A stretch of 64,000 bases of DNA. It comes from Alicyclobacillus fastidiosus. GTDB taxonomy: Bacteria > Bacillota > Bacilli > Alicyclobacillales > Alicyclobacillaceae. Shown here one piece after another: positions 8,212-16,384 of the stretch. The DNA lies in NCBI RefSeq assembly GCF_026651875.1, contig NZ_CP104067.1, positions 2,542,001 to 2,606,000 of the forward strand, read 5' to 3'. The notes under the pieces were generated by a model. It was not told the DNA's origin, searched no databases, and saw only the letters and a program-made list of their open reading frames with translations. The position numbers and the translations under genes were made by a program. Position 1 is the stretch's first letter. Every line of letters starts with the position of its first letter.

Positions 8212-9504
8212 TTAAGCGAGTTCTCGGGCCAACTGCTGGTTTGCTTGGTGGACCGCATTGTTCCAAGCCGATTTAGGATTCTCATTACTCAACGCAACCA
8301 AAGATAGAGCTTGTGAAAAAATTGTATCCACCGTGCTGTCATAGGGGCTGTCGAAACCCACCTTGATGTCCTTTGCAGACGCTGATAGGTATGTGTTGAT
8401 GTCCTCTCCACCAAAATATGCAGACGGCTGATTCATAATAGGTGATTTATAGGAGCTTGGTGTCGACGGATATAATCCGAGAGACGGATAGGTTTCGGTC
8501 TGATTCTTAGGATTCATTAGCCACAGGGCGATTTGTGCTGCTAACTCAGGATGTTTGGAATCCTTGGTAACCCCTAAGAACGAGCCACCCTGATCTGATG
8601 GACCGCCAGGAGCTGCCGCAATTTTCCATACGCCTTGTCGAGTATCCGATTGTTCTAGTTGAGGTACCATCCAACTTGCACCAATAAACGAGGCAAAGCC
8701 ATCATGTGCTGCGGCGGCACTCCATGCTGTAGTCCATTGCGAAACATTTTCAACAAGCCCATCTTGGTGAATTTCTACAGCAAGGTTCCATGCGTTTTTG
8801 ACGACCGGGTTGGTGGCATAAATAGGCTTCATCATCGAGTTAAAGTAATATTGATTTCCTTGGTCCAATGCTGCCTCGTAGACTGTATAAACATTATCAA
8901 ACATCGGAACATTGATTTTTTCTTTCATTTGTTTGGCAGCAGCAAGGTAGTCGGACCACGTCTTTAATTTTGCCGATACCTGAGCAGGACTCGTGGGCAA
9001 GCCTGCTTCCTTAAATAATTTGGTATTGTAGTATAGGACAGTCGGTCCTGTATCAATAGGAATTCCGACTTGATACTTATGATCGGGTGTTGAAGCGAGA
9101 TTCCATTTCCATGGTAAGTAAAGTTTCTCAGCAGCACGGACTTCTGGGTATTGTAATAGATTAACAAATTGGTCGTGATCTTGTACCATAGTCGCAACGA
9201 AATTATCAGAGTTAATCGCAGTGATGTCTGGAGCATCGTCTGCATACATAGCAGAGATAAGCTTCTCTTCAAAGTTTCCGCCTATTTCTTCAGCCTTAAG
9301 TTCTACATTGGGGAATTGTTTACTGACTGCGTTCAACTCCTGCGGACTTAATGAATCAGACCAGTACCACAGTGTGATCACAGTTTTTTTGCCACTGGAA
9401 GTGCTCGAGGATTGACCGCACCCGGTGACGGCAAAGCTTAGTCCCAACATGGAGGCAATAAAAGCAAGACGTAGCTGTTTTAATGACAAGTGCAACCTAC
9501 GCAT
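8212..9504 (-). CDS. Sugar ABC transporter solute-binding lipoprotein
   Basis: Extracellular solute-binding protein of family 1 (maltose and oligosaccharide type), 430 residues. The N-terminus is a lipoprotein signal: two positive stretches, a hydrophobic core and the lipobox VTGC, followed by a Ser-rich linker. A GGAGGGG site precedes the ATG. It delivers a sugar to the two permeases encoded just upstream. No ATPase gene is present, so a shared MsmX/MsiK-type ATPase elsewhere in the genome probably energises it. The ligand cannot be read from the sequence. Confidence 0.92.
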   Translation of the reverse strand: MRRLHLSLKQLRLAFIASMLGLSFAVTGCGQSSSTSSGKKTVITLWYWSDSLSPQELNAVSKQFPNVELKAEEIGGNFEEKLISAMYADDAPDITAINSDNFVATMVQDHDQFVNLLQYPEVRAAEKLYLPWKWNLASTPDHKYQVGIPIDTGPTVLYYNTKLFKEAGLPTSPAQVSAKLKTWSDYLAAAKQMKEKINVPMFDNVYTVYEAALDQGNQYYFNSMMKPIYATNPVVKNAWNLAVEIHQDGLVENVSQWTTAWSAAAAHDGFASFIGASWMVPQLEQSDTRQGVWKIAAAPGGPSDQGGSFLGVTKDSKHPELAAQIALWLMNPKNQTETYPSLGLYPSTPSSYKSPIMNQPSAYFGGEDINTYLSASAKDIKVGFDSPYDSTVDTIFSQALSLVALSNENPKSAWNNAVHQANQQLARELA

Positions 9505-9550
9505 TTAAACCCCTCCAATCTCTAATAATTGCTTTTTCATGGAATTCAAA

Positions 9551-10396
9551 TCAACTCTTAATTGCACCGATAGTTACTGCACCCATCAGTTTTCGACTAA
9601 ATATAAAGAACAAGATAATCAGAGGAATGGTTGCAAATAATGTCCCCACCATGACCATGCCATAATTTTTAAAATAAATTCCATTTAGTGTAGACAACAT
9701 TACTTGCAGCGTGTATCTGTTTGGGTCGTTGAGGATGACCAGTGGCCACATGTAATCGTTCCAGGCAGCCATAAAGTTGAAGATACCCAAAGCTGCCAAA
9801 GCGGGCCGCAGTGTTGGTAGTGCTACATGATAATAGAGTCGGAAATTTCCACAACCGTCTATGCGTCCGGCGTGCAACAAATCATCGGGAAGAGACGATT
9901 CGCATGACTGCCTTATCCAAAAAATACCGAATGCACTTGCTGCGCTTGGGACGATCAGTGCGGTTAGTGTATTTACCCAATGAAGTGATTTCATAACAAC
10001 GAATAAGGGGACCATATTCAGCTGTGCGGGAATCATCATTGTACCTAACATGATTAGGAACAGTACTTTCTTTCCTGGGAAGTTAAACTTGGCAAATGAG
10101 AACCCTGCCAATGAACAGAAGAAGAGACTCAATCCAGTAGATAACACAGCGACGTATAGGCTATTCCACATCGATTTAAGAAATGGGATTGCTAAAAACA
10201 GCTGATGAGCGTTGCTCAGAAATTGATTACCAAATGTTAGATGTGGTGGATACGCGAAGATGGAGGAGGTGTCGCGTGTCGCTGATACAATCAACCAATA
10301 AAATGGGAAAATGGAAAATATGAGCCATATAGCTAAGCACACGTAGAGAAACAGTTTCGCTATCGAGGCTCTCTTACTATCATTAACCCGTAGCAT
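9551..10396 (-). CDS. Sugar ABC transporter permease, MalG type
   Basis: Inner-membrane permease of 281 residues with six expected membrane segments. The conserved cytoplasmic EAA loop, which contacts the ATPase, is recognisable but starts with H instead of EA (LLHAGRIDGCGNF, then LPTLRPALA). In binding-protein importers the MalG-type partner is normally the shorter subunit encoded second, as here. AAGGAG site before the ATG. Probably co-transcribed with the upstream MalF-type permease and the downstream binding protein. Confidence 0.93.
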   Translation of the reverse strand: MLRVNDSKRASIAKLFLYVCLAIWLIFSIFPFYWLIVSATRDTSSIFAYPPHLTFGNQFLSNAHQLFLAIPFLKSMWNSLYVAVLSTGLSLFFCSLAGFSFAKFNFPGKKVLFLIMLGTMMIPAQLNMVPLFVVMKSLHWVNTLTALIVPSAASAFGIFWIRQSCESSLPDDLLHAGRIDGCGNFRLYYHVALPTLRPALAALGIFNFMAAWNDYMWPLVILNDPNRYTLQVMLSTLNGIYFKNYGMVMVGTLFATIPLIILFFIFSRKLMGAVTIGAIKS

Positions 10397-10477
10397 TCTC
10401 TACCACTCCTTAAAACTGTGTTTGGAATAATAACTTGTAAAAAACATTTACTAACCAAAAATAGTTAATAACAATTA

Positions 10478-11407
10478 TTACTGCTTGGCTATTTTATTTA
10501 TTACGAGTGAGTTTAGTAGAGAGAATGCGAGAATAATAATAAATAGTGCCCAGCCAATGGCGGAGCCGTATCCGAACAAATGATTCGTAAAAGCTTGGTT
10601 ATAAAGATATAGAACCATGGTATTACCGCCAAGACCTGGCCCACCTGTTCCATTCGTAAGAATCTGTGGTTCGGTGAAAATTTGCATTCCACCGATGGTA
10701 GACATGATCACAGTGAAGAAAATGATAGGGCGAAGTAGTGGAATTGTAATCCGGAAGAATATCTGTACAGTGGATGCACCGTCAATACGTGCTGCTTCGT
10801 AGAGGTCCGTCGGAATGGCTTGCAGCCCAGCTAAATAAATTATCGCGTTATACCCTGTCCAACGCCAAATAACCAGTATAGCAATAGCCAATTGCAACCA
10901 TCCGTTTACATCGAGCCAATCGATAGCGTGCATACCAAACTTTCCTAATATAAAGTTGAATATTCCGAATTTTGTATTGAAAAATACACTAAACAATACT
11001 GCTTCTGCGACGATGGATGTAATATTCGGGAGAAAAAATGTAAATCTCCAAAATCCCTTCAGTCGAACAAATGCACTGTTTAAAAAGAAGGCGATAACCA
11101 ATGCAAAGAACAGCATTGGAATGGTCGATTCCAACCAGATAATGAATGTATTTTTTACTGAATCCCAAAACTCAGTATCTGTTAGTAGAAGTTGAAAATT
11201 TTTAAAGCCGATGAATCTCATTGGAGATAGACCGTCCCATGCGTGAAATGACAAGTACAGAGAAAAGATGATGGGAAATAAGCCAAAGACAAAGAACAGA
11301 ATAAAAAATGGTGAAATAAAAAGGTAAATTGATCTGTGTTTCTTGATTTGATTCCAAGTATCCGCTCTCTTTGATCCCACTTCCGACTTAAGAGATACAA
11401 TCGACAT
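10478..11407 (-). CDS. Sugar ABC transporter permease, MalF/UgpA type
   Basis: Permease subunit of 309 residues, first gene of the minus-strand importer operon. It has an N-terminal cytoplasmic segment, about six membrane helices and the EAA loop LYEAARIDGASTVQIF. The ATG follows AAGGAGG. It pairs with the MalG-type permease encoded next. The promoter must lie in the 368-base space shared with the divergent oxidoreductase gene. Confidence 0.93.
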   Translation of the reverse strand: MSIVSLKSEVGSKRADTWNQIKKHRSIYLFISPFFILFFVFGLFPIIFSLYLSFHAWDGLSPMRFIGFKNFQLLLTDTEFWDSVKNTFIIWLESTIPMLFFALVIAFFLNSAFVRLKGFWRFTFFLPNITSIVAEAVLFSVFFNTKFGIFNFILGKFGMHAIDWLDVNGWLQLAIAILVIWRWTGYNAIIYLAGLQAIPTDLYEAARIDGASTVQIFFRITIPLLRPIIFFTVIMSTIGGMQIFTEPQILTNGTGGPGLGGNTMVLYLYNQAFTNHLFGYGSAIGWALFIIILAFSLLNSLVINKIAKQ

Positions 11408-11775
11408 AGACTTTCGCCTCCTTATATCACACGCTATGATCAGTGTTTAATATGTGTGAATATACTTTTTTAATTGGAAACCGAGGATCCTCTACACTTT
11501 ATGTAATCGCTCTCAAATAGATGTCATCCATGTAGCTACTTTTTTTACTTTTGGTGTACACTTCTTTCAAGGAACCATTTACAATATAATCGGTAATTTC
11601 GCAAGTATATTTGTACTGCCAGGAAGCTGTCTGCTGTAAAATGATCATCTCATAATGTTTTTATTTTCGCAATAATGTATTAATGTACTACTCAGCGAAA
11701 TAGCAGTTAGATATTTGGTCAGAAGTTTAATTACCAATTTACAGACACACATTTATGAAGACTGGACTGATTAGC
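11408..11775. promoter_or_regulatory. Divergent promoter region, sugar importer and oxidoreductase
   Basis: AT-rich intergenic space of about 370 bases that must hold promoters for the minus-strand importer operon and the plus-strand Gfo/Idh/MocA gene. No regulator gene is adjacent. I see no clear operator palindrome and could not settle on -35/-10 pairs. Confidence 0.5.
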
Positions 11776-12773
11776 ATGAGTGATAGAAAGCTTCGTTGGG
11801 GCGTCCTAGGTTGCGCAAGAATTGCGACTCAAGCTGTGATCCCCGGCATTCAAGAGTCTGAAACAGGTGAGGTTGTCGCCATCGCTAGTCGCGATTCATC
11901 CAAGGCGAAAGAGACGGCGGCCAAGCTGGGTATACCGATTGTTTACGATAGTTATGATGCCCTTTTGGCGTCCAACGACGTGGACGCCGTTTATATTCCG
12001 CTACCCAATCATTTGCATAAAGATTGGGCAATAATGACTGCCGAGGCTGGAAAACACGTATTGTGCGAAAAGCCCATTGCACTTAATGCTCATGAAGCAA
12101 AGGAGATGGTTGACGCCTGTGAGCGAGCACAGGTGAAACTAGCTGAGGCATTCATGTATAGGCATCACCCACGATATGAGCGAATGAAAACAATCATTGA
12201 CTCTGGAGAAATTGGAGATATACGTGGTATACACGGGACATTCACATTCAATAATGCCCAAGACACTAATAATGTACGTTACAAACGATTTATGGGTGGA
12301 GGAGGACTGTATGATGTAGGGTGTTATCCTATCAGTGCCGCTCGCTTAATCTTAGGTAGGGAACCAGAAGCTGCCACCGTTCAAGCGTTTCATTCTCCTG
12401 AGCACGATAACGTCGATATGATGGCATCAGGTCTGATTGAGTTTCCAGGGGCTGTGGGTTTGACATTTGACTGCGGGATGTGGGCTGATTTTCGAAACAC
12501 ATTGGAGATTTTGGGAACGGATGGACGAATTGTAGTACCGAATGCTTTTGTTGGTGATCCAAACTTTTTGTATTTGCAAATGGTGAACGTCGAGAAGAGG
12601 CGTTTGCTACATTTAATCAATATGCATTGCAAGCGGATAACTTCGGTCGGAGTATTTTATTTGACGAGCCACTACGGTTTGATTCGGTAGATGCGATACA
12701 CAATATGCGAGTACTTGACGCTTGCTTAAGGTCAGCACAGGAACGCACTCGAATTTCAATTGTACCTTGCTGA
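11776..12773 (+). pseudogene. Gfo/Idh/MocA-family oxidoreductase, one-base frameshift
   Basis: NAD(P)-dependent sugar or cyclitol oxidoreductase. The N-terminal Rossmann motif is GVLGCARIA, and the conserved Glu-Lys-Pro (EKPIALN) marks the active site. The frame is normal to about 12564. It then reads on in the wrong frame to a stop at 12690, while the missing C-terminus (ANGERREEAFATF, then LQADNFGRSILFDEPLRF) is present in the +1 frame to 12773. Adding one T to the T5 run at 12565-12569 restores a protein of about 332 residues, the usual length. It is either a sequencing error or a fresh mutation. The ATG at 11755 would add seven residues. Divergent from the sugar importer, so probably part of the same catabolic route. 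Confidence 0.85.
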
Positions 12774-12787
12774 AAGGAGAACTGATC

Positions 12788-13717
12788 ATGAAATCAATTC
12801 AGATTCAAGGGGCAAAAAAACCGGTCTCACAATTGATTATGGGCTCTGACTATTTTCATCCAGACAAGATGGATACCGTAAGTGAGATTCTCGATTCTTA
12901 TCTAGAAATTGGTGGAAATACGATAGATACGGCTTATATTTACGTCGGCGGCAACAGTGAGAAGGCTATAGGTCTCTGGTTACAATCTCGTAACAACCGA
13001 GAAAAAATGAACATTTTGACCAAGGGGGCCCACCACAATGCTCAAGGCCCTCGAGTAAATAGAGAAGCAATTTATGAAGAACTGATGATTAGCTTGGAAC
13101 GTCTTCAGACAGAATATGTAGATCTTTACGCGCTCCATCGAGATGACCCATCAGTTGAAGTAGGCAGAATTTTGGAAGCCCTCAATGAACACGTGGATGC
13201 AGGGAGGATTCACGCATTTGGTGCTTCAAATTGGACGTGGAAACGTTTGGAAGATGCTGATAAATATGCTAGTACACATGGACTTAGGGGATTTTCCTTC
13301 AGTAGCCCAAACCTTAGTTTAGCAAAAGCTATAGAACCGTACTGGGCAGGTTGCGTGTCGGCGGACCGGGAAACCATTGACTGGCATGAACGTACTGGAC
13401 TACCAGTGCTCTCATGGTCGTCCCAAGCACGCGGTTTCTTTACGGGAAGGTATTCACCGGAAGATCGAAGCAACAGCGATTTGGTACGCGTTTTCTATAA
13501 TGATGACAATTGGGAACGTTATCGAAGAGCAACAGTGCTTGCTCAGAAAAAGCAAGTCACGACCATTCAAATTGCACTTGCTTACGTTTTGAATCAGTCA
13601 TTCCCAACCTGCGCAATCATTGGGCCCCAGAATCAAGATGAGATGATATCGTGCCAACAGGGCGCAGATATATCTCTCAATACAGACGAAATTGCATGGC
13701 TAGATTTACAAATATAA
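12788..13717 (+). CDS. Aldo/keto reductase
   Basis: NADPH-dependent aldo/keto reductase of 309 residues. Family features: a DTAYIY segment holding the catalytic Tyr, followed by GGNSEKAIG; the LTKGAHH strand; YALHRDDP with the catalytic His; and GASNW. The start is ATG at 12788 behind AAAGGAG; an upstream TTG in the same frame has no such site. It begins 15 bases after the reconstructed end of the Gfo/Idh/MocA gene and probably shares its transcript. Together they suggest an oxidation-reduction pathway for the sugar imported by the divergent operon. Confidence 0.9.
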   Translation: MKSIQIQGAKKPVSQLIMGSDYFHPDKMDTVSEILDSYLEIGGNTIDTAYIYVGGNSEKAIGLWLQSRNNREKMNILTKGAHHNAQGPRVNREAIYEELMISLERLQTEYVDLYALHRDDPSVEVGRILEALNEHVDAGRIHAFGASNWTWKRLEDADKYASTHGLRGFSFSSPNLSLAKAIEPYWAGCVSADRETIDWHERTGLPVLSWSSQARGFFTGRYSPEDRSNSDLVRVFYNDDNWERYRRATVLAQKKQVTTIQIALAYVLNQSFPTCAIIGPQNQDEMISCQQGADISLNTDEIAWLDLQI

Positions 13718-13849
13718 GTGTATAACAATGTAGAAGTGGCCTTTGGTATTCGTGAATTGAACCCCTAAGTGAGGACAAAAAACACCTAGATTGCCTGTCG
13801 TTGATAATAAATTAGCGACAGGTAATATAATGCCTTTTTCTTTGGTTGT

Positions 13850-14030
13850 TCCAATGCGGGATTGCACTGAAGAAGATAGATGCTCTCGCCATGGAAATTG
13901 AAGAATATAAGATTATCCAATCTATCCCTGGTATTGGCGGAAAAATCGCGGCAACGATTATTTCCGAACACGGAGAGATAGATCGGTTTAGCTGGGTTAG
14001 TTCAATAGTGCGCCTAGCTAAGCTAGGTAC
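13850..14030 (+). pseudogene. IS110-family transposase fragment
   Basis: A short reading frame encodes IIQSIPGIGGKIAATIISEH and then DRFSW, the hallmark of the C-terminal Transposase_20 domain (IS110/IS116/IS902 family). Both the N-terminal DEDD catalytic domain and the rest of the C-terminus are missing, so only about 60 codons remain. No element ends were identified. It overlaps the tail of the convergent VOC-protein gene region. A molecular scar and not an active element. Confidence 0.75.
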
Positions 14031-14050
14031 AACTTGGGGAAAGAAACCTA

Positions 14051-14431
14051 TCACGAGGTACAAGCTAATGGCGTCCAAATACGCCACACGTGACCTTCCG
14101 GGTCTAAAAATCCGGAAATTAGAAAATGTTCACCTTCGTGTACACGTATAGGTTCGGTTTCGATTCCCTGAGCCGATAGCGCCGCTATTGTTGTTTCAAG
14201 GTTTTCAACCTGTACAACTATGTGAACTGAATGATTGGGCTCTGCACATATAGAACTGTCCGTACACTGGTACAATGCACATCCCGTGTCCGAACCAGGG
14301 ATTGTAAATAAACACCATTTTCTCACATTATCCATATAGGAAACTTGAAGCCCCAACGTTTCTCGGTAGAACGGAATGGCACTTTCAAGGTTTTTGACCG
14401 GTAATTCGACAAATGTAAAGCCTTTTATCAT
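14051..14431 (-). CDS. VOC-family (glyoxalase-fold) protein
   Basis: Small protein of 126 residues with the beta-alpha-beta-beta-beta pattern of the vicinal oxygen chelate superfamily: FVELPVKNLESAIPFYRETLGL at the start (the usual first module) and FLDPEGHVWRIWTP at the end. A candidate metal ligand is His in the HIVVQVENLE strand. It is 24 bases downstream of the IPP isomerase gene on the same strand and may be the last cistron of the bsd operon. Substrate unknown. Confidence 0.85.
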   Translation of the reverse strand: MIKGFTFVELPVKNLESAIPFYRETLGLQVSYMDNVRKWCLFTIPGSDTGCALYQCTDSSICAEPNHSVHIVVQVENLETTIAALSAQGIETEPIRVHEGEHFLISGFLDPEGHVWRIWTPLACTS

Positions 14432-14454
14432 ACAAACTTCACCTCACGGGTGTA

Positions 14455-15487
14455 TTAATATATCGAAATCAGGCGTTCTTTTCGCAGACATTCAATATTG
14501 TTACTTCCTGTGCAAAACATAGTGATACGCAATTGCTGTTCAAATACACGTATAACCTTTTCGACCTCTTGCGCTGATTCAATTGCGGCCTTCAGAAAAT
14601 GTGAGGCCATGCCAGCGATTGTAGCTCCAAGGACTAAACACTTTGCAGCGTCAATCCCATTGCGTATACCTCCACTTGCTACAATTGGGATATTTGGAAC
14701 ACTATTATGTGCGTGTATGAGTGCATCCACGGTTGGAATTCCCCAGTTGGAAAACGCAGAGGCTATCGCAGACTGTTCGGGTTTACTACGGTGACGTTCA
14801 ACCTCACTCCATGATGTCCCTCCAGCACCAGCAACATCTACTGCAGCAACACCAGCTTGATAAAGAGACTTTACTACCTCGGCGGATAGTCCCCAACCAA
14901 CCTCTTTGACCATAACTGGCACCGAAAGTGTGGCGCAGACTTCAGAGACCCGATCGATTAATTTTTCAAAATGTGTATTTCCTTCAGGTTGTACTGCTTC
15001 TTGAAGGGGATTGAGATGTAGGATCAGCCCATCTGCTTCCATTAATTCCACCAGTTCCGCACATTGTTTTGCCGTACATCCATAATTTAATTGGACTGCA
15101 CCCAAATTGGCAAATAATAATACGTCTGGTGCTTCTTTGCGTACATAAAATGTCTTTACGGTTGCTGGATTACTAAGGGCAACTCTACCCGAGCCAAGCG
15201 CTAAAGCGATATCAAAGTTTTGTGCCGCGATTGCAAGATGTCGATTGATCTGTTCTCCTTGAATCGTTCCCACCTGTCATAGAAGAAATCAAGAGTGGCA
15301 ACCGAAGTACATGCCCCAAAAATTTCACCTTGGTATCGACATCTTCTAGATTCATATTGGGCAATGCATTGTGATCGAAACGGTATCTGTCTAAGCCTGA
15401 AGTAATACCTTTACTCGAAACGTCATATTCCAAGTTAATTTGAATATGATCATTTTTTCGTTTTTCAATCTGGTTAGAGTCCTCCAC
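14455..15487 (-). pseudogene. fni: Type 2 isopentenyl-diphosphate isomerase, one-base frameshift
   Basis: FMN-dependent isomerase that interconverts IPP and DMAPP. The N-terminal part (KRKNDHIQINLEYDV to LISSMTGG) and the C-terminal part (INRHLAIAAQ, LALGSGR, the metal/FMN motif LQEAVQPEG, VASGGIRNG) are in different frames. They join if one G is removed from the GGG at 15271-15269 (CCC on the plus strand), giving about 343 residues, normal for the family. Start is GTG at 15487 behind GGAGGG. It follows ubiX on the same strand after a hairpin. Prenyl-FMN synthesis needs a dimethylallyl donor, so its position is suggestive. Frameshift may be an error in the read data. Confidence 0.85.
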
Positions 15488-15518
15488 GTGTCGTCCCTCC
15501 GTCCCTCTATAATATAAA

Positions 15519-15555
15519 GTCATCCGGGTGAAGGGATATCCCTCATCCGGATGAC
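15519..15555. terminator. Long hairpin between ubiX and fni
   Basis: Inverted repeat GTCATCCGG ... CCGGATGAC continues inward as a nearly complete stem of about 17 pairs with one bulged base and a very short loop. On the minus strand it is followed by TTTATATTATAG, only moderately T-rich. It could be a partial terminator or an RNA-processing stem that lowers expression of the isomerase gene relative to the decarboxylase genes. Confidence 0.6.
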
Positions 15556-15559
15556 ATTG

Positions 15560-16129
15560 CTATTGATGAGAAAGCCATCTTTTGGCTAAGTTATGTTCAA
15601 TTCCGAATTGATCCATCGTACGAGCCACTACATGGTTAATGACATCATCTAGTGTTGACGGTTTGTTATAGAACGTAAGCATCGGTGGTAAAATGACAGC
15701 GCCAGCATTGGAAAGCCCGAGCATGTTTTCAATGTGTATGCTACTTATTGGTAACTCCCGGGGGAGAAGCACCAATTTTTTTCGTTCCTTTAAGATGACA
15801 TCAGCTGCCCTCGGAATCAAACTATCGGCAAAACCGACACGGATTGCCGCGAGCGTCTTCATGCTACAGGGAGCAATCACCATCCCATCGACACGAAACG
15901 AGCCACTTGAAATGAGAGATGCTTGATTGTCTGGCGCGTACACATGGGACGCAAGTTTTTTTACATCGTCCGGGTGGTAGGACGTCTCGATTCGCATTGT
16001 TTTCTCGGCCCACTCGGACATCACGAGATGCGTCTCGATGCCACAATCCTTAAGCGCCTCCAACAACCTAATTCCTAGGATGCTTCCCGTTGCGCCTGTC
16101 ATTGCTACGATAATTTTCACGTCTGTCAC
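15560..16129 (-). CDS. bsdB: UbiX-type flavin prenyltransferase (BsdB)
   Basis: Makes prenylated FMN, the cofactor of UbiD decarboxylases, by joining a dimethylallyl group to FMN. Family features in the 189-residue protein: N-terminal MTGATGSILGIRLLEAL (flavin-binding loop), PCSMKTLAAIRVG, and LLPRELPISSIHIENM near the C-terminus. It lies third in the order bsdC-bsdD-bsdB on the minus strand, the same gene set as the B. subtilis phenolic acid decarboxylase locus. Catalytic residues look intact. Confidence 0.95.
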   Translation of the reverse strand: MTDVKIIVAMTGATGSILGIRLLEALKDCGIETHLVMSEWAEKTMRIETSYHPDDVKKLASHVYAPDNQASLISSGSFRVDGMVIAPCSMKTLAAIRVGFADSLIPRAADVILKERKKLVLLPRELPISSIHIENMLGLSNAGAVILPPMLTFYNKPSTLDDVINHVVARTMDQFGIEHNLAKRWLSHQ

Positions 16130-16142
16130 CTTCTCAGGAGCT

Positions 16143-16370
16143 CTAACTTCTTCTTAGAGCAATTGCGGGATGGATTTGGTACTTGCTCATATCCGACGGA
16201 TTCACCTTAAATCGTGGGTTATATAATTCTGGATTCGTGATCGATTCTGGCTCCGTCGATCTCCATGTAAATGTACAAACTGGACAGACGTACATGATCC
16301 AACATCCTTTTACAGGTGATTCACAGAGAATCTTTGTCTCGTTTGAATCACAACGAGGGCAAGTATTCAT
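16143..16370 (-). CDS. bsdD: Hydroxyarylic acid decarboxylase small subunit BsdD
   Basis: Protein of 75 residues, the same length I recall for B. subtilis BsdD. It starts with MNTCPRCDS and has a second zinc-ribbon pair CPVC, so four cysteines probably bind zinc. FTWRSTEPESITNPELYNP is a clear family stretch. The start is ATG at 16370 with AAAGGAG eight bases upstream; a longer frame exists but begins inside the bsdC end. Required with BsdB and BsdC for non-oxidative decarboxylation of vanillate or 4-hydroxybenzoate in related systems. Confidence 0.93.
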   Translation of the reverse strand: MNTCPRCDSNETKILCESPVKGCWIMYVCPVCTFTWRSTEPESITNPELYNPRFKVNPSDMSKYQIHPAIALRRS

Positions 16371-16384
16371 GCTAATCCGCTCCT

